64,000 nt of DNA from Catonia carolina. Taxonomy: Eukaryota; Arthropoda; Insecta; Hemiptera; Achilidae. The DNA lies in contig JAQMRL010000011.1 of assembly GCA_035578175.1 (NCBI GenBank), positions 5,095,501 through 5,159,500 on the forward strand. Reading direction: 5' to 3'. Below, in pieces: positions 23,183 to 33,875 of the stretch. Each line of letters begins with the position of its first letter. The stretch's first letter is position 1. Position numbers and translations under genes: made by a program. Below the pieces are notes generated by a model. It ran no database searches. It was not told where the DNA came from and worked only from the letters and a program-made list of their open reading frames with translations.

Positions 23183-23432
23183 CTATTTCAATATCTCCTT
23201 CTTCTCCTAGACCGGATCCTCCTCGGGGTTGTAGGTCGACGGGAATCTAGATATGTACGAAATTCCTCGTACAACCCCAGCTCCCAAAGAGTACGCAGGT
23301 CTATCCATGCAGTCATGCAGTCCCCAGCCTCAGGCATGAATATGAGGGCCTGAATCTCTCCAGCTTGGAGCCTGTGCCCCCAAATCCGCCCTTGTATTTT
23401 GGGGAGCACCACTCTACAAGACCGCATACTTG
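23183..23432 (-). CDS. Unrecognised Arg-tailed ORF exon (79 codons from ATG)
   Basis: The exon starts after a pyrimidine-rich acceptor (TTTTTCCAG/CAAGTATG) and ends at a donor (AATAG/GTAATT). The ATG six bases into the exon opens 79 codons ending in TGA at 23188-23190. The protein has a Trp- and Cys-containing body (MRSCRVVLPKIQGRIWGHRL at its start) and a very basic tail (PRRIRSRRRRRY), which suggests nucleic-acid binding or nuclear localisation; that is inference only. If translation instead enters from upstream exons, the Thr-rich exon ending in phase 1 at 23715 joins in frame through a split GCA codon. The family is not recognised. The stop lies 5 bases before the donor, so downstream exons would be untranslated in this transcript. 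Confidence 0.6.
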
Positions 23433-23714
23433 CTGGAAAAACAAAAACGACGGTTCATCGTCTATCAAAGTTCCCCGACGGTACACAGGCATATAATTCG
23501 TCTCTTTTAGTTACTACAGCAAGTTCGAACTTTACGTTTTAGGTGACGGTGCACTAGCATATTAATTGCCTCTCGTAGTTACTCAAACTTCTAGTTTTAG
23601 GTATAATTATAGTAAAGGCTACTATAATTATTAGCATGATATAATATTCAGTACAATGATTATACAATGCTAATCTAATCGTATGTAAATATCGTATTTA
23701 AATATAAGGCTAAC

Positions 23715-23868
23715 CTTTAAAGCTGGAGATGGGGGGTGGCGGTGGTAGCGGTGACGGTGGTGATGGTGGTGTTGTTGTTGCTGTTGTTGTTGGTGTTGTT
23801 GTTGGTGTTGTTGTTGATGTTGTTGTTGTTGATGATGATGATGATGTTGTTGTTGTTGTTGTCGCAAA
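23715..23868 (-). CDS. Low-complexity exon P2 (Thr/Ser/Pro-rich in the favoured frame)
   Basis: Acceptor TTTCAG/TTTGCG and donor TTTAAAG/GTTAGC are clear. The 154-bp exon is made of CAA/ACA/AAC-type triplets. In the frame that begins Phe-Ala-Thr it is open and ends in phase 1, matching the following exon. The Gln/His frame is open but ends in the wrong phase. The Asn frame hits a stop before the donor. It is a near copy of the exon at 24079-24240, including flanking intron. Confidence 0.5.
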
Positions 23869-24078
23869 CTGAAACGGAGACAAAAACAGAAACATACATT
23901 AGAGACTAGTGAAACGTATATAAAATAGATATTTATTTGAATTCACCTTGCTAAACTACCCGCATGCGGTTAAAAGAAATCGCCCTTAATTTTTAGTAAT
24001 ATTCAGTACAATGATTATACAATGCTAATTTAATCGTATTTAGTTAGTACAAATATCGTATTTAAATATAAGGCTAAC

Positions 24079-24240
24079 CTTTAAACGAAGGTCTGCGCGT
24101 AACGCTGTTGTTGCTGGTGATGGTGGTGGTGGTAGCGGTGACGGTGGCGGTGGTGATGGAGGTGTTGTTGCTGTTGTTGGTGTTGTTGTTGTTGTTGATG
24201 TTGTTAATGTTGTTGTTGATGTTGTTGCTGTAGTTGCAAA
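24079..24240 (-). CDS. Low-complexity exon P1, paralogue of P2
   Basis: Same acceptor (TTTCAG/TTTGCA) and donor (TTTAAAG/GTTAGC) as P2. The 162-bp exon is open in the Thr/Pro frame in phase 0-0, which joins P2 in frame. It is also open in the Asn frame, which ends in phase 1 and would join the Arg-tailed exon directly. Exon and flanking introns were duplicated together. No start codon for either frame was found upstream. Confidence 0.5.
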
Positions 24241-24293
24241 CTGAAACGATGACAAAAACAGAAACACACATTAGAGACTAGCCAAACGTATAT

Positions 24294-24550
24294 AAAATAG
24301 ATATTTATTCGAATTCACCTTGCTAAACTATACGCACGCGGTTAAAAGAAATCGCCCTTTATTTTTTAGCATGTACATTATTATTCCGGTTTAGTATTTA
24401 TAATAAGACCAACCTTTACAATATAAGCAAAATAGATATTTATTCGAATTCGTCTTGCTAAACTATACGCGTGCAGTTAAAAGAAATCGCCCTTTATTTT
24501 TTAGCATGTACATTATTATTCCGGTTTAGTATTTATAATAAGACCAACCT
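24294..24550. repeat. 135-bp tandem duplication inside the intron
   Basis: The segment from aaaatagatatttattcgaa (24,294) to accaacctttacaatataag is repeated from 24,429 with few differences. It includes the donor-like end of the preceding exon. Confidence 0.8.
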
Positions 24551-24995
24551 TTACAATATAAGCTACTGATCCCTAAATTGATTTTGCTGTTGTTGTTGTT
24601 AGTTGTTGTAAGTCGCAATCGTTGTTGTTGTTGCAGATTAAAACGACAGACTAAATATTCAGTGTACAAACGTTTTATATGCGTTACTAAACTATCGACA
24701 TGAAGTTAGGGCGATTTAATTTAGATATTTTAAGTTCAAATTTATTTAGTTCTACGTTTAAGTAACAATCGGTTGTTGTGGTTGCTGATGCAGATTAACA
24801 CAACAGACTAAATAATCAGTGTGCTAGCGTTTTACACGCGTTACTAAACTACTGACATGAAGTTAACACGATTTAATTTAGGTATGGAAATTGTTATTCC
24901 GAACTTGTAATAATAAACGCTAACACTGGTGTTGTTGTTGATGTAGCAACAACGGTTACAACTGACGATGTTGCAGACCAACAATGTATTATCCA
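24549..24995 (-). other. Degenerate upstream exon-like modules
   Basis: Three CAA/AAC-rich blocks (about 24,549-24,650, 24,770-24,805 and 24,915-24,975) resemble P1/P2 and their introns. The first has a donor (TGTAAAG/GTTGGT) and one frame open to it in phase 1. The third ends at a GTTAGC donor-like site. Acceptors are weak or absent. They may be decayed exon copies or minor exons. Confidence 0.35.
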
Positions 24996-25102
24996 TTTAG
25001 GTTTTACTTTTCGTTCTAAGTTCAACTAGACAAGGTAAAGTCTTTTAACATTTAAAAATATTTAAAGTTCAATTTGTTTGCTTAAAGTAAAATAACACTC
25101 AC

Positions 25103-25166
25103 ATGACTAGCAGCGTAGCAGGTAGAGAAACTCTTCTAGCAGTGCAGGATCAGTTAGCGGAGTTAT
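25103..25166 (-). other. 5' leader exon (64 nt, no ATG)
   Basis: It runs from an initiator-like TCA (A at 25166), 31 bases after the first T of the TATA box, to a strong donor (GTCAT/GTGAGT). It contains no ATG, so translation must begin in a downstream exon. This fits the ATGs placed immediately after the acceptors at 23432 and 22969. Confidence 0.55.
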
Positions 25167-25188
25167 GACGCAATGGGAAAATCGGAGG

Positions 25189-25197
25189 CCTTTTATA
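25189..25197 (-). promoter_or_regulatory. TATA box (TATAAAAGG) for the spliced gene
   Basis: TATAAAAGG on the minus strand is correctly spaced from an initiator-like GTCATAA and a leader exon with a GTGAGT donor. A second copy of the TATA box at 25837-25845 arose by tandem duplication but lacks the initiator and leader. Confidence 0.6.
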
Positions 25198-25372
25198 CAT
25201 ATAATACCCCCATGCTGTTGCATTGGAATCGCTGAGTCCACGGTTCGATATATAATAACACGCGGTATGACGTTGATGGTTTTTTAAGATTGAAACAAAC
25301 ATTGAAACAAACAACTAATTGCTGAGTAGGTGGCTCGTGACTTTAATGAATAATACATTGCATCATTTTGAA

Positions 25373-25556
25373 AAATTAACTGTACATTTAAATTTACAAT
25401 AGACAAGTTGAGTCATCTAGAAAAATTAATTGCAATAACAAATAGATAAAAACAAAAACCAATGATGACAATGTGAATATTCTAAAGTACAGGGTGTTCC
25501 GAAACGAAATTATCAAAATTACCGATTGTTCGGATCCCGAAAGAACCTAACGGACG
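25373..25556. repeat. Inner part of right arm
   Basis: Inverted counterpart of 12,921-13,120. It is copied again at 26,021-26,204 by the 648-bp duplication. Confidence 0.8.
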
Positions 25557-26479
25557 AAACCGGACGTTCGGGTCCTGCTGGCACCTACACCTCGTTGTTT
25601 CGATAATCAGGTCACGTGTTACAAGCGACCTCAGGTTCCATCGGGGTTCACGGCTACGGATTAGGGCTTATCTTGTAGATCTCGGTCTCCCGGTCGCGTG
25701 GGTACCGACCGCATCAAAACGAATGACGTCAATGATTACAAACTAAAGTACAGTGTGTTCCGAAACGAAATTACCGAAATTACTGAAATTACCGATTGTT
25801 CGGATCCCGAAAGAACCTAAGACCCGAAACCGGAGGCCTTTTATACATATAATACCCCCATGCTGTTGCATTGGAATCGCTGAGTCCACGGTTCGATATA
25901 TAATAACACGCGGTATGACGTTGATGGTTTTTTAAGATTGAAACAAACATTGAAACAAACAACTAATTGCTGAGTAGGTGGCTCGTGACTTTAATGAATA
26001 ATACATTACATCATTTTGAAAAATTAACTGTACATTTAAATTTACAATAGACAAGTTGAGTCATCTAGAAAAATTAATTGCAATAACAAATAGATAAAAA
26101 CAAAAACCAATGATGACAATGTGAATATTCTAAAGTACAGGGTGTTCCGAAACGAAATTATCAAAATTACCGATTGTTCGGATCCCGAAAGAACCTAACG
26201 GACGAAACCGGACGTTCGGGTCCTGCTGGCACCTACACCTCGTTGTTTCGATAATCAGGTCACGTGTTACAAGCGACCTCAGGTTCCATCGGGGTTCACG
26301 GCTACGGATTAGGGCTTATCTTGTAGATCTCGGTCTCCCGGTCGCGTGGGTACCGACCGCATCAAAACGAATGACGTCAATGATTACAAACTAAAGTACA
26401 GTGTGTTCCGAAACGAAATTACCGAAATTACTGAAATTACCGATTGTTCGGATCCCGAAAGAACCTAAGACCCGAAACC

Positions 26480-28730
26480 GGACGTAACGCGTTCTACGGA
26501 ACGTTCGGATCCTGCTGGCACCTAAACCTCGTCGATCCGATCATCAGGTCACGTGTTACAAGCTATCTCAGGTTCCATCGGGGATACGGCTACGGATTAG
26601 GGCTTGACATGTAGATCTCGATCTCCTGGTCACGTGGGTACCGCCCACGTCAAAATCGGTCCAGCGGTTGCGGAGAAAATCGGGTTTGAAAATTTGTCAT
26701 TTTTTTTTTATTTTTTTAAATTTTCAAACCTGATTTTCTCCGCAACCGCTGGGCCGATTTTGATGCGGACGGTACCTACGTGACCAGGAGATCGAGATCT
26801 ACAAGATAAGCCCTAATCCGTAGCCGTAACCCCAGTGAAACCTGAGATAGCTTGTAACACGTGACCTGGTTATCAGATCGATGAGATTTAGGGCTTATCT
26901 TGTAGATCTCGATCTCCTGGTCACGTAAATACCGCCCACATCAAAATCGGCCCAACGGTTGCGGAGAAAATCGGGTTTGAAAATTTGCAATTTTTTTTTA
27001 TTTTTTTAAATTTTCAAACCTGATTTTCTCCGCAACCGCTGGGCCGATTTTGATGCGGACGGTACCTACGTGACCAGGAGATCGAGATCTACAAGATAAG
27101 CCCTAATCCGTAGCCGTAACCCCTGTGGAACCTGAGATAGCTTGTAACACGTGACCTGGTTATCAGATCGATGAGATTTAGGGCTTATCTTGTAGATCTC
27201 GATCTCCTGGTCACGTGGGTACCGCCCACGTCAAAATCGGCCCAACGGTTGCGGAGAAAATCGGGTTTGAAAATTTGTAATTTTTTTATTTTTTTAAATT
27301 TTCAAACCCGATTTTCTCCGCAACCGTTGGGCCGATTTTGATGCGGACGGTACCTACGTGACTAGGAGATCGAGATCTACAAGATAAGCCCTAATCCGTA
27401 GCCGTAACCCCTGTGGAACCTGAGATAGCTTGTAACACGTGACCTGGTTATCAGATCGATGAGATTTAGGGCTTATCTTGTAGATCTCGATCTCCTGGTC
27501 ACGTAGGTACCACCCACGTCAAAATCGGCCTAACGGTTGCGGAGAAAATCGGGTTTGAAAATTTGTCATTTTTTTTTTATTTTTTTAAATTTTCAAACCT
27601 GATTTTCTCCGCAACCGCTGGGCCGATTTTGATGCGGACGGTACCTACGTGACCAGGAGATCGAGATCTACAAGATAAGCCCTAATCCGTAGCCGTAACC
27701 CCTGTGGAACCTGAGATAGCTTGTAACACGTGACCTGGTTATCAGATCGATGAGATTTAGGGCTTATCTTGTAGATCTCGATCTCCTGGTCACGTGGGTA
27801 CCGCCCACGTCAAAATCGGCCCAACGGTTGCGGAGAAAATCGGGTTTGAAAATTTGTCATTTTTTTTTATTTTTTTAAATTTTCAAACCTGATTTTCTCC
27901 GCAACCGCTGGGCCGATTTTGATGCGGACGGTACCTACGTGACCAGGAGATCGAGATCTACAAGATAAGCCCTAATCCGTAGCCGTAACCCCTGTGGAAC
28001 CTGAGATAGCTTGTAACACGTGACCTGGTTATCAGATCGATGAGATTTAGGGCTTATCTTGTAGATCTCGATCTCCTGGTCACGTGGGTACCGCCCACGT
28101 CAAAATCGGCCCAACGGTTGCGGAGAAAATCGGGTTTGAAAATTTGTCATTTTTTTTTTTATTTTTTTAAATTTTCAAACCTGATTTTCTCCGCAACCGC
28201 TGGGCCGATTTTGATGCGGACGGTACCTACGTGACCAGGAGATCGAGATCTACAAGATAAGCCCTAATCCGTAGCCGTATCCCCGATGGAACCTGAGATC
28301 GTTTGTAACACGTGACCTGGTTATCAGATCGACAAGGTTTAGGGCTTATCTTGTAGATCTCGATCTCCTGGTCACGTGGATACCGCCCACATCAAAATCA
28401 GCCCAACGGTTGCGGAGAAAATCGGGTTTGAAAATTTGCAATTTTTTTTTTATTTTTTAAATTTTCAAACCTGATTTTCTCCGCAACCGCTGGGCCGATT
28501 TTGACGCGGGCGGTACCCACGTGACCAGGAGATCGAGATCTACAAGATAAGCACTAATCCGTAGCCGTATCCCCTATGGAACCTGAGATAGCTTGTAACA
28601 CGTGACCTGGTTATCTGATCGATGAGGTTTAGGGCTTATCTTGTAGATCTCGATCTCCTGGTCACGTGGATACCACCCGCATCAAAATCGGACCAGCGGT
28701 TGAGGAGAAAATCGAGTTTGAAAATTTACC

Positions 28731-28787
<57 letters not shown>

Positions 28788-28790
28788 GAG

Positions 28791-28832
<42 letters not shown>

Positions 28833-29450
28833 CAAACTCGATTTTCTCCTCAACCGCTGGGCAGATTTTGACGCGGGCGGTACCCACGTGACCGGGAGAT
28901 CGAGATCTACAAGATAGGCCCTAATTTGTAGCCGTATCCCCGATGGAACCTGAGATCGTTTGTAACACGTGACCTGGTTATCAGATCGATGAGATTTAGG
29001 GCTTATCTTGTAGATCTCGATCTCCTGGTCACGTGGGTACCGCCCACATCAAAATCGGACCAGCGGTTGCGGAGAAAATCGGGTTTGAAAATTTGCCATT
29101 TTTTTTTATTTTTTTTAATTTTCAAACCTGATTTTCTCCGCAACCGCTGGGCCGATTTTGACGCGGGCGGTACCCACGTGACCAGGAGATCGAGATCTAC
29201 AAGATAAGCCCTAATCCGTAGCCGTATCCCCTATGGAACCTGAGATAGCTTGTAACACGTGACCTGGTTATCGGATCGACGAGTTTTAGGGCTTATCTTG
29301 TAGATCTCGATCTCCCGGTCACGTGGGTACCACGTGCGTCAAAATCGGTCCAGCGGTTGCGGAGAAAATTGAGTTTGAAAATTTGGCGGGAAAAAAATTT
29401 GGCGGGAATTTTTTTTTTTTTTTTTTATTTTTTTTTTTTTTTTTTTTTTT

Positions 29451-29494
<44 letters not shown>

Positions 29495-29548
29495 CAAAGT
29501 CAGGGTCAAAGGTCAAGGTTGTCCCAGTACAGACATTCTTCCTCTACT
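26480..29548. repeat. Right inverted-repeat arm, ~290-bp palindromic units
   Basis: The landmark gagatttagggctt (or gaggtttaggg) recurs at 26,883, 27,173, 27,461, 27,752, 28,042, 28,334, 28,624, 28,991 and 29,281. Spacing is about 290 bp except one enlarged by a poly-A/poly-T expansion (28,732-28,825). Each unit is internally an inverted pair around an A/T run, with CACGTG-containing blocks. The right arm has more units than the left. The terminal segment (29,320-29,548) mirrors 9,623-9,800 almost exactly. Confidence 0.85.
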
Positions 29549-29554
29549 AATAAT

Positions 29555-29905
29555 AAACATACTTATAACAACTTATAACAATTATTTATAGACACGACTA
29601 ATAATTACAAATTAATTATTAAACTTAAACAACTGACATATTACAAACAAATTAATTACAAATCTTAATCTTAGTTTAACATCGACTCAAAATGCCCATC
29701 ACTTGTTACCATCCGTAAGCACAAGCACTATTAACGTAATTCAAAACCAGTCTTGTAACGATACTATTTCGAAATGACTGACAACACGTTCAATTACTGA
29801 CTAACTTACACAAAGGCGCTAACTATTTTCACCCAGTTTTCGAGTAGCTCATATAATTGAAATCTCGTAAAAATATTGTTAAATATTTTTATTTAAGATT
29901 TTAAG
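29555..29905. other. AT-rich flank to the right of the element
   Basis: No gene or repeat recognised. It does not continue the LINE found at the left flank. Confidence 0.5.
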
Positions 29906-29908
29906 ACT

Positions 29909-31878
29909 CCCGGGCCTATGGATTGGGATCTCTTCCAGTTCAATTTAGAACATGCCTTAGATATCCCATTATCAATTAAAACGGACACGGAGGTAGATGA
30001 TGCTGTTGATTTATTTACTACCTCTGTTCAACAGTGTGCATAGGCATCACTGCCATACCGTCCAAATGTCCCAGACGCCCCACACTATCCCACTCATATC
30101 AGAGAACTTATTCGTGAAAAACGCCGCGCCCGTAACACTTGGCAGAGAACTCGCCTACTATCTGATAAACGTCGCTTAAACCGGCTGACAAACGAGCTGA
30201 AACAGCAAATTCAAACACACAACACCCGCTTATACGAAAATTATACTGGAACTTTGAACGAGAAGGATTGTAGTCTCTGGCGCAGCACAAAACGCCTACT
30301 ACGGCATCACACGACATCGATGCCCCTTAGGGTGGGTGACGGACCCTGGCTAATAACTGATGACGACAAAGCTGAATGCTTTGGTAGACATCTTTCTGAA
30401 ACATTCACTTCCCATAATGACATCCAATCTGTAAATCACCAACGCGTTACTCAGTCACTAGATGAACCGCTTCAATTATCCCTCCCGCCGAAATACTTTC
30501 ACCCCTCCGAAGTAAAATCTGAAATTTCGAGATTACCATGTAAGAAGTCACCGGGATATGATTTAATAACAGCTGACATACTTAAACACTTACCGCGGAA
30601 AGCGCTCGTTCTCCTTACTACAATCTTCAATAGTATATATTGCGCACGACACATTTCCCCACTCAGTGGAAGTATGCAGAAATAGTAATGATACAAAAAC
30701 CTAACAAACCTTTTCACTTACCTTCCTCCTACCGACCAATAAGCCTCCTCTCAGTACCTTCAAAACTTTTCGAAAAACTCCTTTACAAGCGCATTCTTCC
30801 GCTAGTTCATGATATACTACCTCCACATCAATTCGGATTCCGCACTCAACACTCCACTACACAACAACTGCACAGGGTGACTGATTACATAGCTTCGTCT
30901 ATGGAACAAAAGATGTATGTGTCCGCAGGTTTCCTAGATGTCGCTCAAGCTTTTGACAGAGTTTGGCATACAGGTCTCTTACACAAACTGAAAGAAATAC
31001 TACCATTTACCTATTACCTTATCATACATTCCTTCCTATCTGACAGATTCTTTAGAATTCGTTTAGGATCGTCCTACTCAAATTTCTTTATTGTCTTAGC
31101 CGGCGTGCCTCAGGGCTCAATTTTAGCCCCACTTCTCTATTCTGTATACACTTCAGACCTACCGACCCTACCCCAGACCCTCACTGCTACCTACGCTGAC
31201 GACACAGCGATATTAGCCCGAGACCAAAACTCTATACACGCTTCACTAACACTCCAACATCATCTCAATCTTATACACGAATGGTGTAAAACATGGAAAA
31301 TAAAACTTAATACGACAAAATCTCTTCACGTAACTTTCACACTCCGTCATGGTGATTGCCCACCAGTATACATAGACAATGAACCTCTCACAAAAACAGA
31401 TACGGTCAAGTATCTCGGTCTGACTTTTGATAAACGACTAACTTGGAGCACACATATCAAACGGAAACGTTTATTACTGAATTCCCGACTTAAACTTCTA
31501 TATTCCCTACTTCACAAACGATCAAAATTACCATTGGCACAAAAATTACGCATATATTGTTCTCTTTTGAAACCTATTTGGACCTACGGATCCCAAATCT
31601 ACGGTTCAACCAAACCCTCTAACTTGCAACGAATTCAAGTATTCCAGTCAAAAACATTACGCCATATAGCAAAAGCACCTCTTTACGTTAGCAACAAAAC
31701 CTTACATACAGATTTGAAAACACCACTTGTACAAAATTGAATACCTATACAAACGCTTTCACGACAAGTCACACGAACACGAGAACCCCCTGGTGCGTTC
31801 ACTTTCCTCCGTCCATTTACCTAATAATCCTCCTAGACGCCTTAAAAGACGCTGGAGTAGAGACCTGCTGATTTGATA
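29909..31878 (+). pseudogene. Jockey-like LINE reverse transcriptase, 5'-truncated and frameshifted
   Basis: The reading frame enters without a start at 29909 (MDWDLFQFNLEHAL), is broken by TAG at 30041-30043, a frameshift near 30,650 and another near 31,737, and ends at a TGA near 31,876. It covers the linker between endonuclease and polymerase, then a complete polymerase core: SSYRPISLLSVPSKLFEKLL, HQFGFRTQHST, a diverged FLDVAQAFDRVWH palm motif, GVPQGSILAPLLYSVY, the catalytic TYADDTAIL and KYLGLTFDKRLTWS. The YADD and the spacing are typical of jockey/I-type LINEs. The endonuclease is missing. A 3' untranslated part ends in an A-rich tail near 32,022. It is defective in cis. Confidence 0.85.
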
Positions 31879-32024
31879 AACAAATTTCATTCTTGGGGAG
31901 GCACCAATGGGGGCCCTACTCCTCTCATGCCTATCATGTCATTTACATAATCACGATAATCATCACATTTGCTTGTTGTAACATTTTACAGTTGTAAATA
32001 AAAAATTAAAGAGAAAAAAAAATT

Positions 32025-33220
32025 TTTGACTCTTGGTTTAGGAGAAACTAGTCATATTTTCTTTGAAAATACATAAAAATCGGTTTAATCATTGGACCAG
32101 TATAATATTGCGGATATTGCGTGCTCAAAAACTTTTCAAGAGTTATTTTAATTTTCTTACTGAACTTTGAAATAATTTATATTTACAAAGTAAGTCAAAT
32201 TTTCTGGAATATTTCCGTACGCAAAATTTCGGGTTAAGTAATGAAATAAAATATTTGAGAATGCGAAGCGAAGCAAGTGGGAACGGTTTTGTATAAATTA
32301 GTCAAGAAAATACAAACCAAAGAAATAGGAGGCAATGAAACTTATTCAGAATAATTGTATAGCGATAAAATTAATAAAGGACTAAAAAAATGATTCTAAG
32401 AATTACCGCCAGTTTTATGAATCACTCACCTTTTGCAGTAATTCGTAAAATTATTCAGAAATACCTATTTATAAATTATGTAATTGATAATGAATAAAAC
32501 TTGCATTTGAATACATAATGAATTTAAAATTTATTATAAATGCACATTAAATATTAATAAAATTTTCACCGCTGTATCAAGAAGTACTTCATTCAGTTTT
32601 ATCAGCTATAAAACAAAATAAAAACAAAAACCATTCGGAATTATTTAAGGATGAATACACAGGGCAATAAAAATATACAGGTGCCGTATATCTGGCAACA
32701 GTTCAAAAATGAAAAAAAAAATGAAATGAGTATTTTTATTGCTATAAAGACATCCTCCCACTTAATTTAAATTTTATTAAGCTTTAGCTGTAAATATTAT
32801 TCATATAATGTACTACTATTTAAATTAAGCCTTTTTTAAAGAAATAAATTACATCTATAAATTATGTTTAATTAATTAGATCCACCTTGTCAAGTAATTT
32901 AAAAATAATATTAGTGGCCAATTTATTCTTAATTAATTTTTTATTATTAACTAATTTATAATATAATTAATTCATTTGACCATAAATTTTAATTAATAAA
33001 GGAAATTAACACTTTAACTGCTTTAAAAAATTATCAATTTCAAAATCTGATACTTGGTCTAATTAAAAAATTAGGCACTAAATTTACTTTATTACATTTA
33101 GAGAGTTCTTAATGGTTTGTCAAAATGTTTCTTACTAGAAGTAAGCAAATTGGTGTTTTATTTAACATTTTTTTAAATTTTATCTTGTTTTTTACTTTTT
33201 ATTAACCGAAAATCCTTATA
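32025..33220. other. AT-rich stretch without recognised features
   Basis: Nothing supportable was found. Confidence 0.55.
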
Positions 33221-33334
33221 TATAGGGTGTTTCAAAACTCAACTGCTATTCCTCGGGAGCTGATCCTACAGCTGAAAAAAATCTGTTGTGAATCACACAC
33301 ACGTCTTTCTCTTGTAAGGCTGTTTTGAAACTCT

Positions 33335-33690
33335 AACATGTTTACTAAGTAAAATGAGAAGTGATGTCGTTTACCCGTGCCTTCCTCACTGGGTGGAAAA
33401 ATATGCTTATCAACATGGGAGACCCTCTGAAAAGCATCTACTTTCTACCCTGCAAATGACACCCTACACTTCATTCACCACAGAGGGTGTGGCTGTATTG
33501 TGCAATTCATTACTCTCAGAAGAGATAACTGACTAGTGTCTTTTACACCTCTATATCTTCTTTTCTTATATACTTCAGTTAGACAGTATAATTGGCTGAC
33601 CGTGTGATAAGAATATTACTCTTTTTTGTAACCTTGGAACTCGTATATCAAGTACAAATAATTTAACACTCCACCTGCCTGTTGTGGGCA
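33335..33690 (+). repeat. Family A copy
   Basis: Block order is as in the 38.2-kb copy. Its head is replaced by unrelated sequence containing a gggtgtttcaaaac motif at 33,225. Confidence 0.75.
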
Positions 33691-33739
33691 AACTCTGTAT
33701 ACATATATTACTTTATATTTAGACACATCTACACGTAGA

Positions 33740-33872
33740 TTATTAGTAACTACTTGGAGTTAAGAAATGGTGGGTTTGAATATTTGATTATTTTCCAGAC
33801 CATAGGCGGGAATGAAACCCGGGACCTCTGCCGTACAATGTAGAACGCTAACCGCTGTGCTACTGAGGCAAT
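33740..33872 (-). repeat. tRNA-derived SINE, minus strand
   Basis: The minus strand has an A-box-like CTCAGTAGCACAGCGGTTAG and a B-box-like GGGTTTCATTCCC, with a tail containing a gtagttactaataatc-type module. Confidence 0.65.
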
Positions 33873-33875
33873 CTT

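Larger units (their letters stand above)
25183..26478. repeat. 648-bp tandem duplication (two copies)
   Basis: The sequence from cggaggccttttatacatat at 25,183 recurs from 25,831. The two copies are nearly identical. The duplicated unit covers the TATA box, the inner inverted-repeat segment and one arm module. Confidence 0.9.
9623..29548. mobile_element. 19.9-kb inverted-repeat element with AG...CT termini and AATAAT flanks
   Basis: The two ends are inverted copies: the left begins AGTAGAGGAAGAATGTCTGT at 9623 and the right ends with its complement at 29548. The match continues through a tgacctttgaccctgac block and palindromic modules to about 11,310 (left) and the matching module near 25,660-25,735 (right). 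After an insertion on the left, homology resumes (12,921-13,120 against 25,373-25,556). AATAAT lies at 9617-9622 and 29549-29554. Known: Maverick/Polinton elements are roughly 15-20 kb with 6-bp duplications and AG at the 5' end. Inferred: this may be a gene-poor relative or a non-autonomous derivative. I see no polB, retroviral-type integrase, protease, ATPase or capsid ORF. The AT-rich flank makes the duplication less certain. Confidence 0.75.

Noticed and set aside
23670..23867. Gln/His-rich reading of exon P2
   Set aside because: The frame is open but ends in phase 0, incompatible with the next exon. It reads through the donor into the intron.
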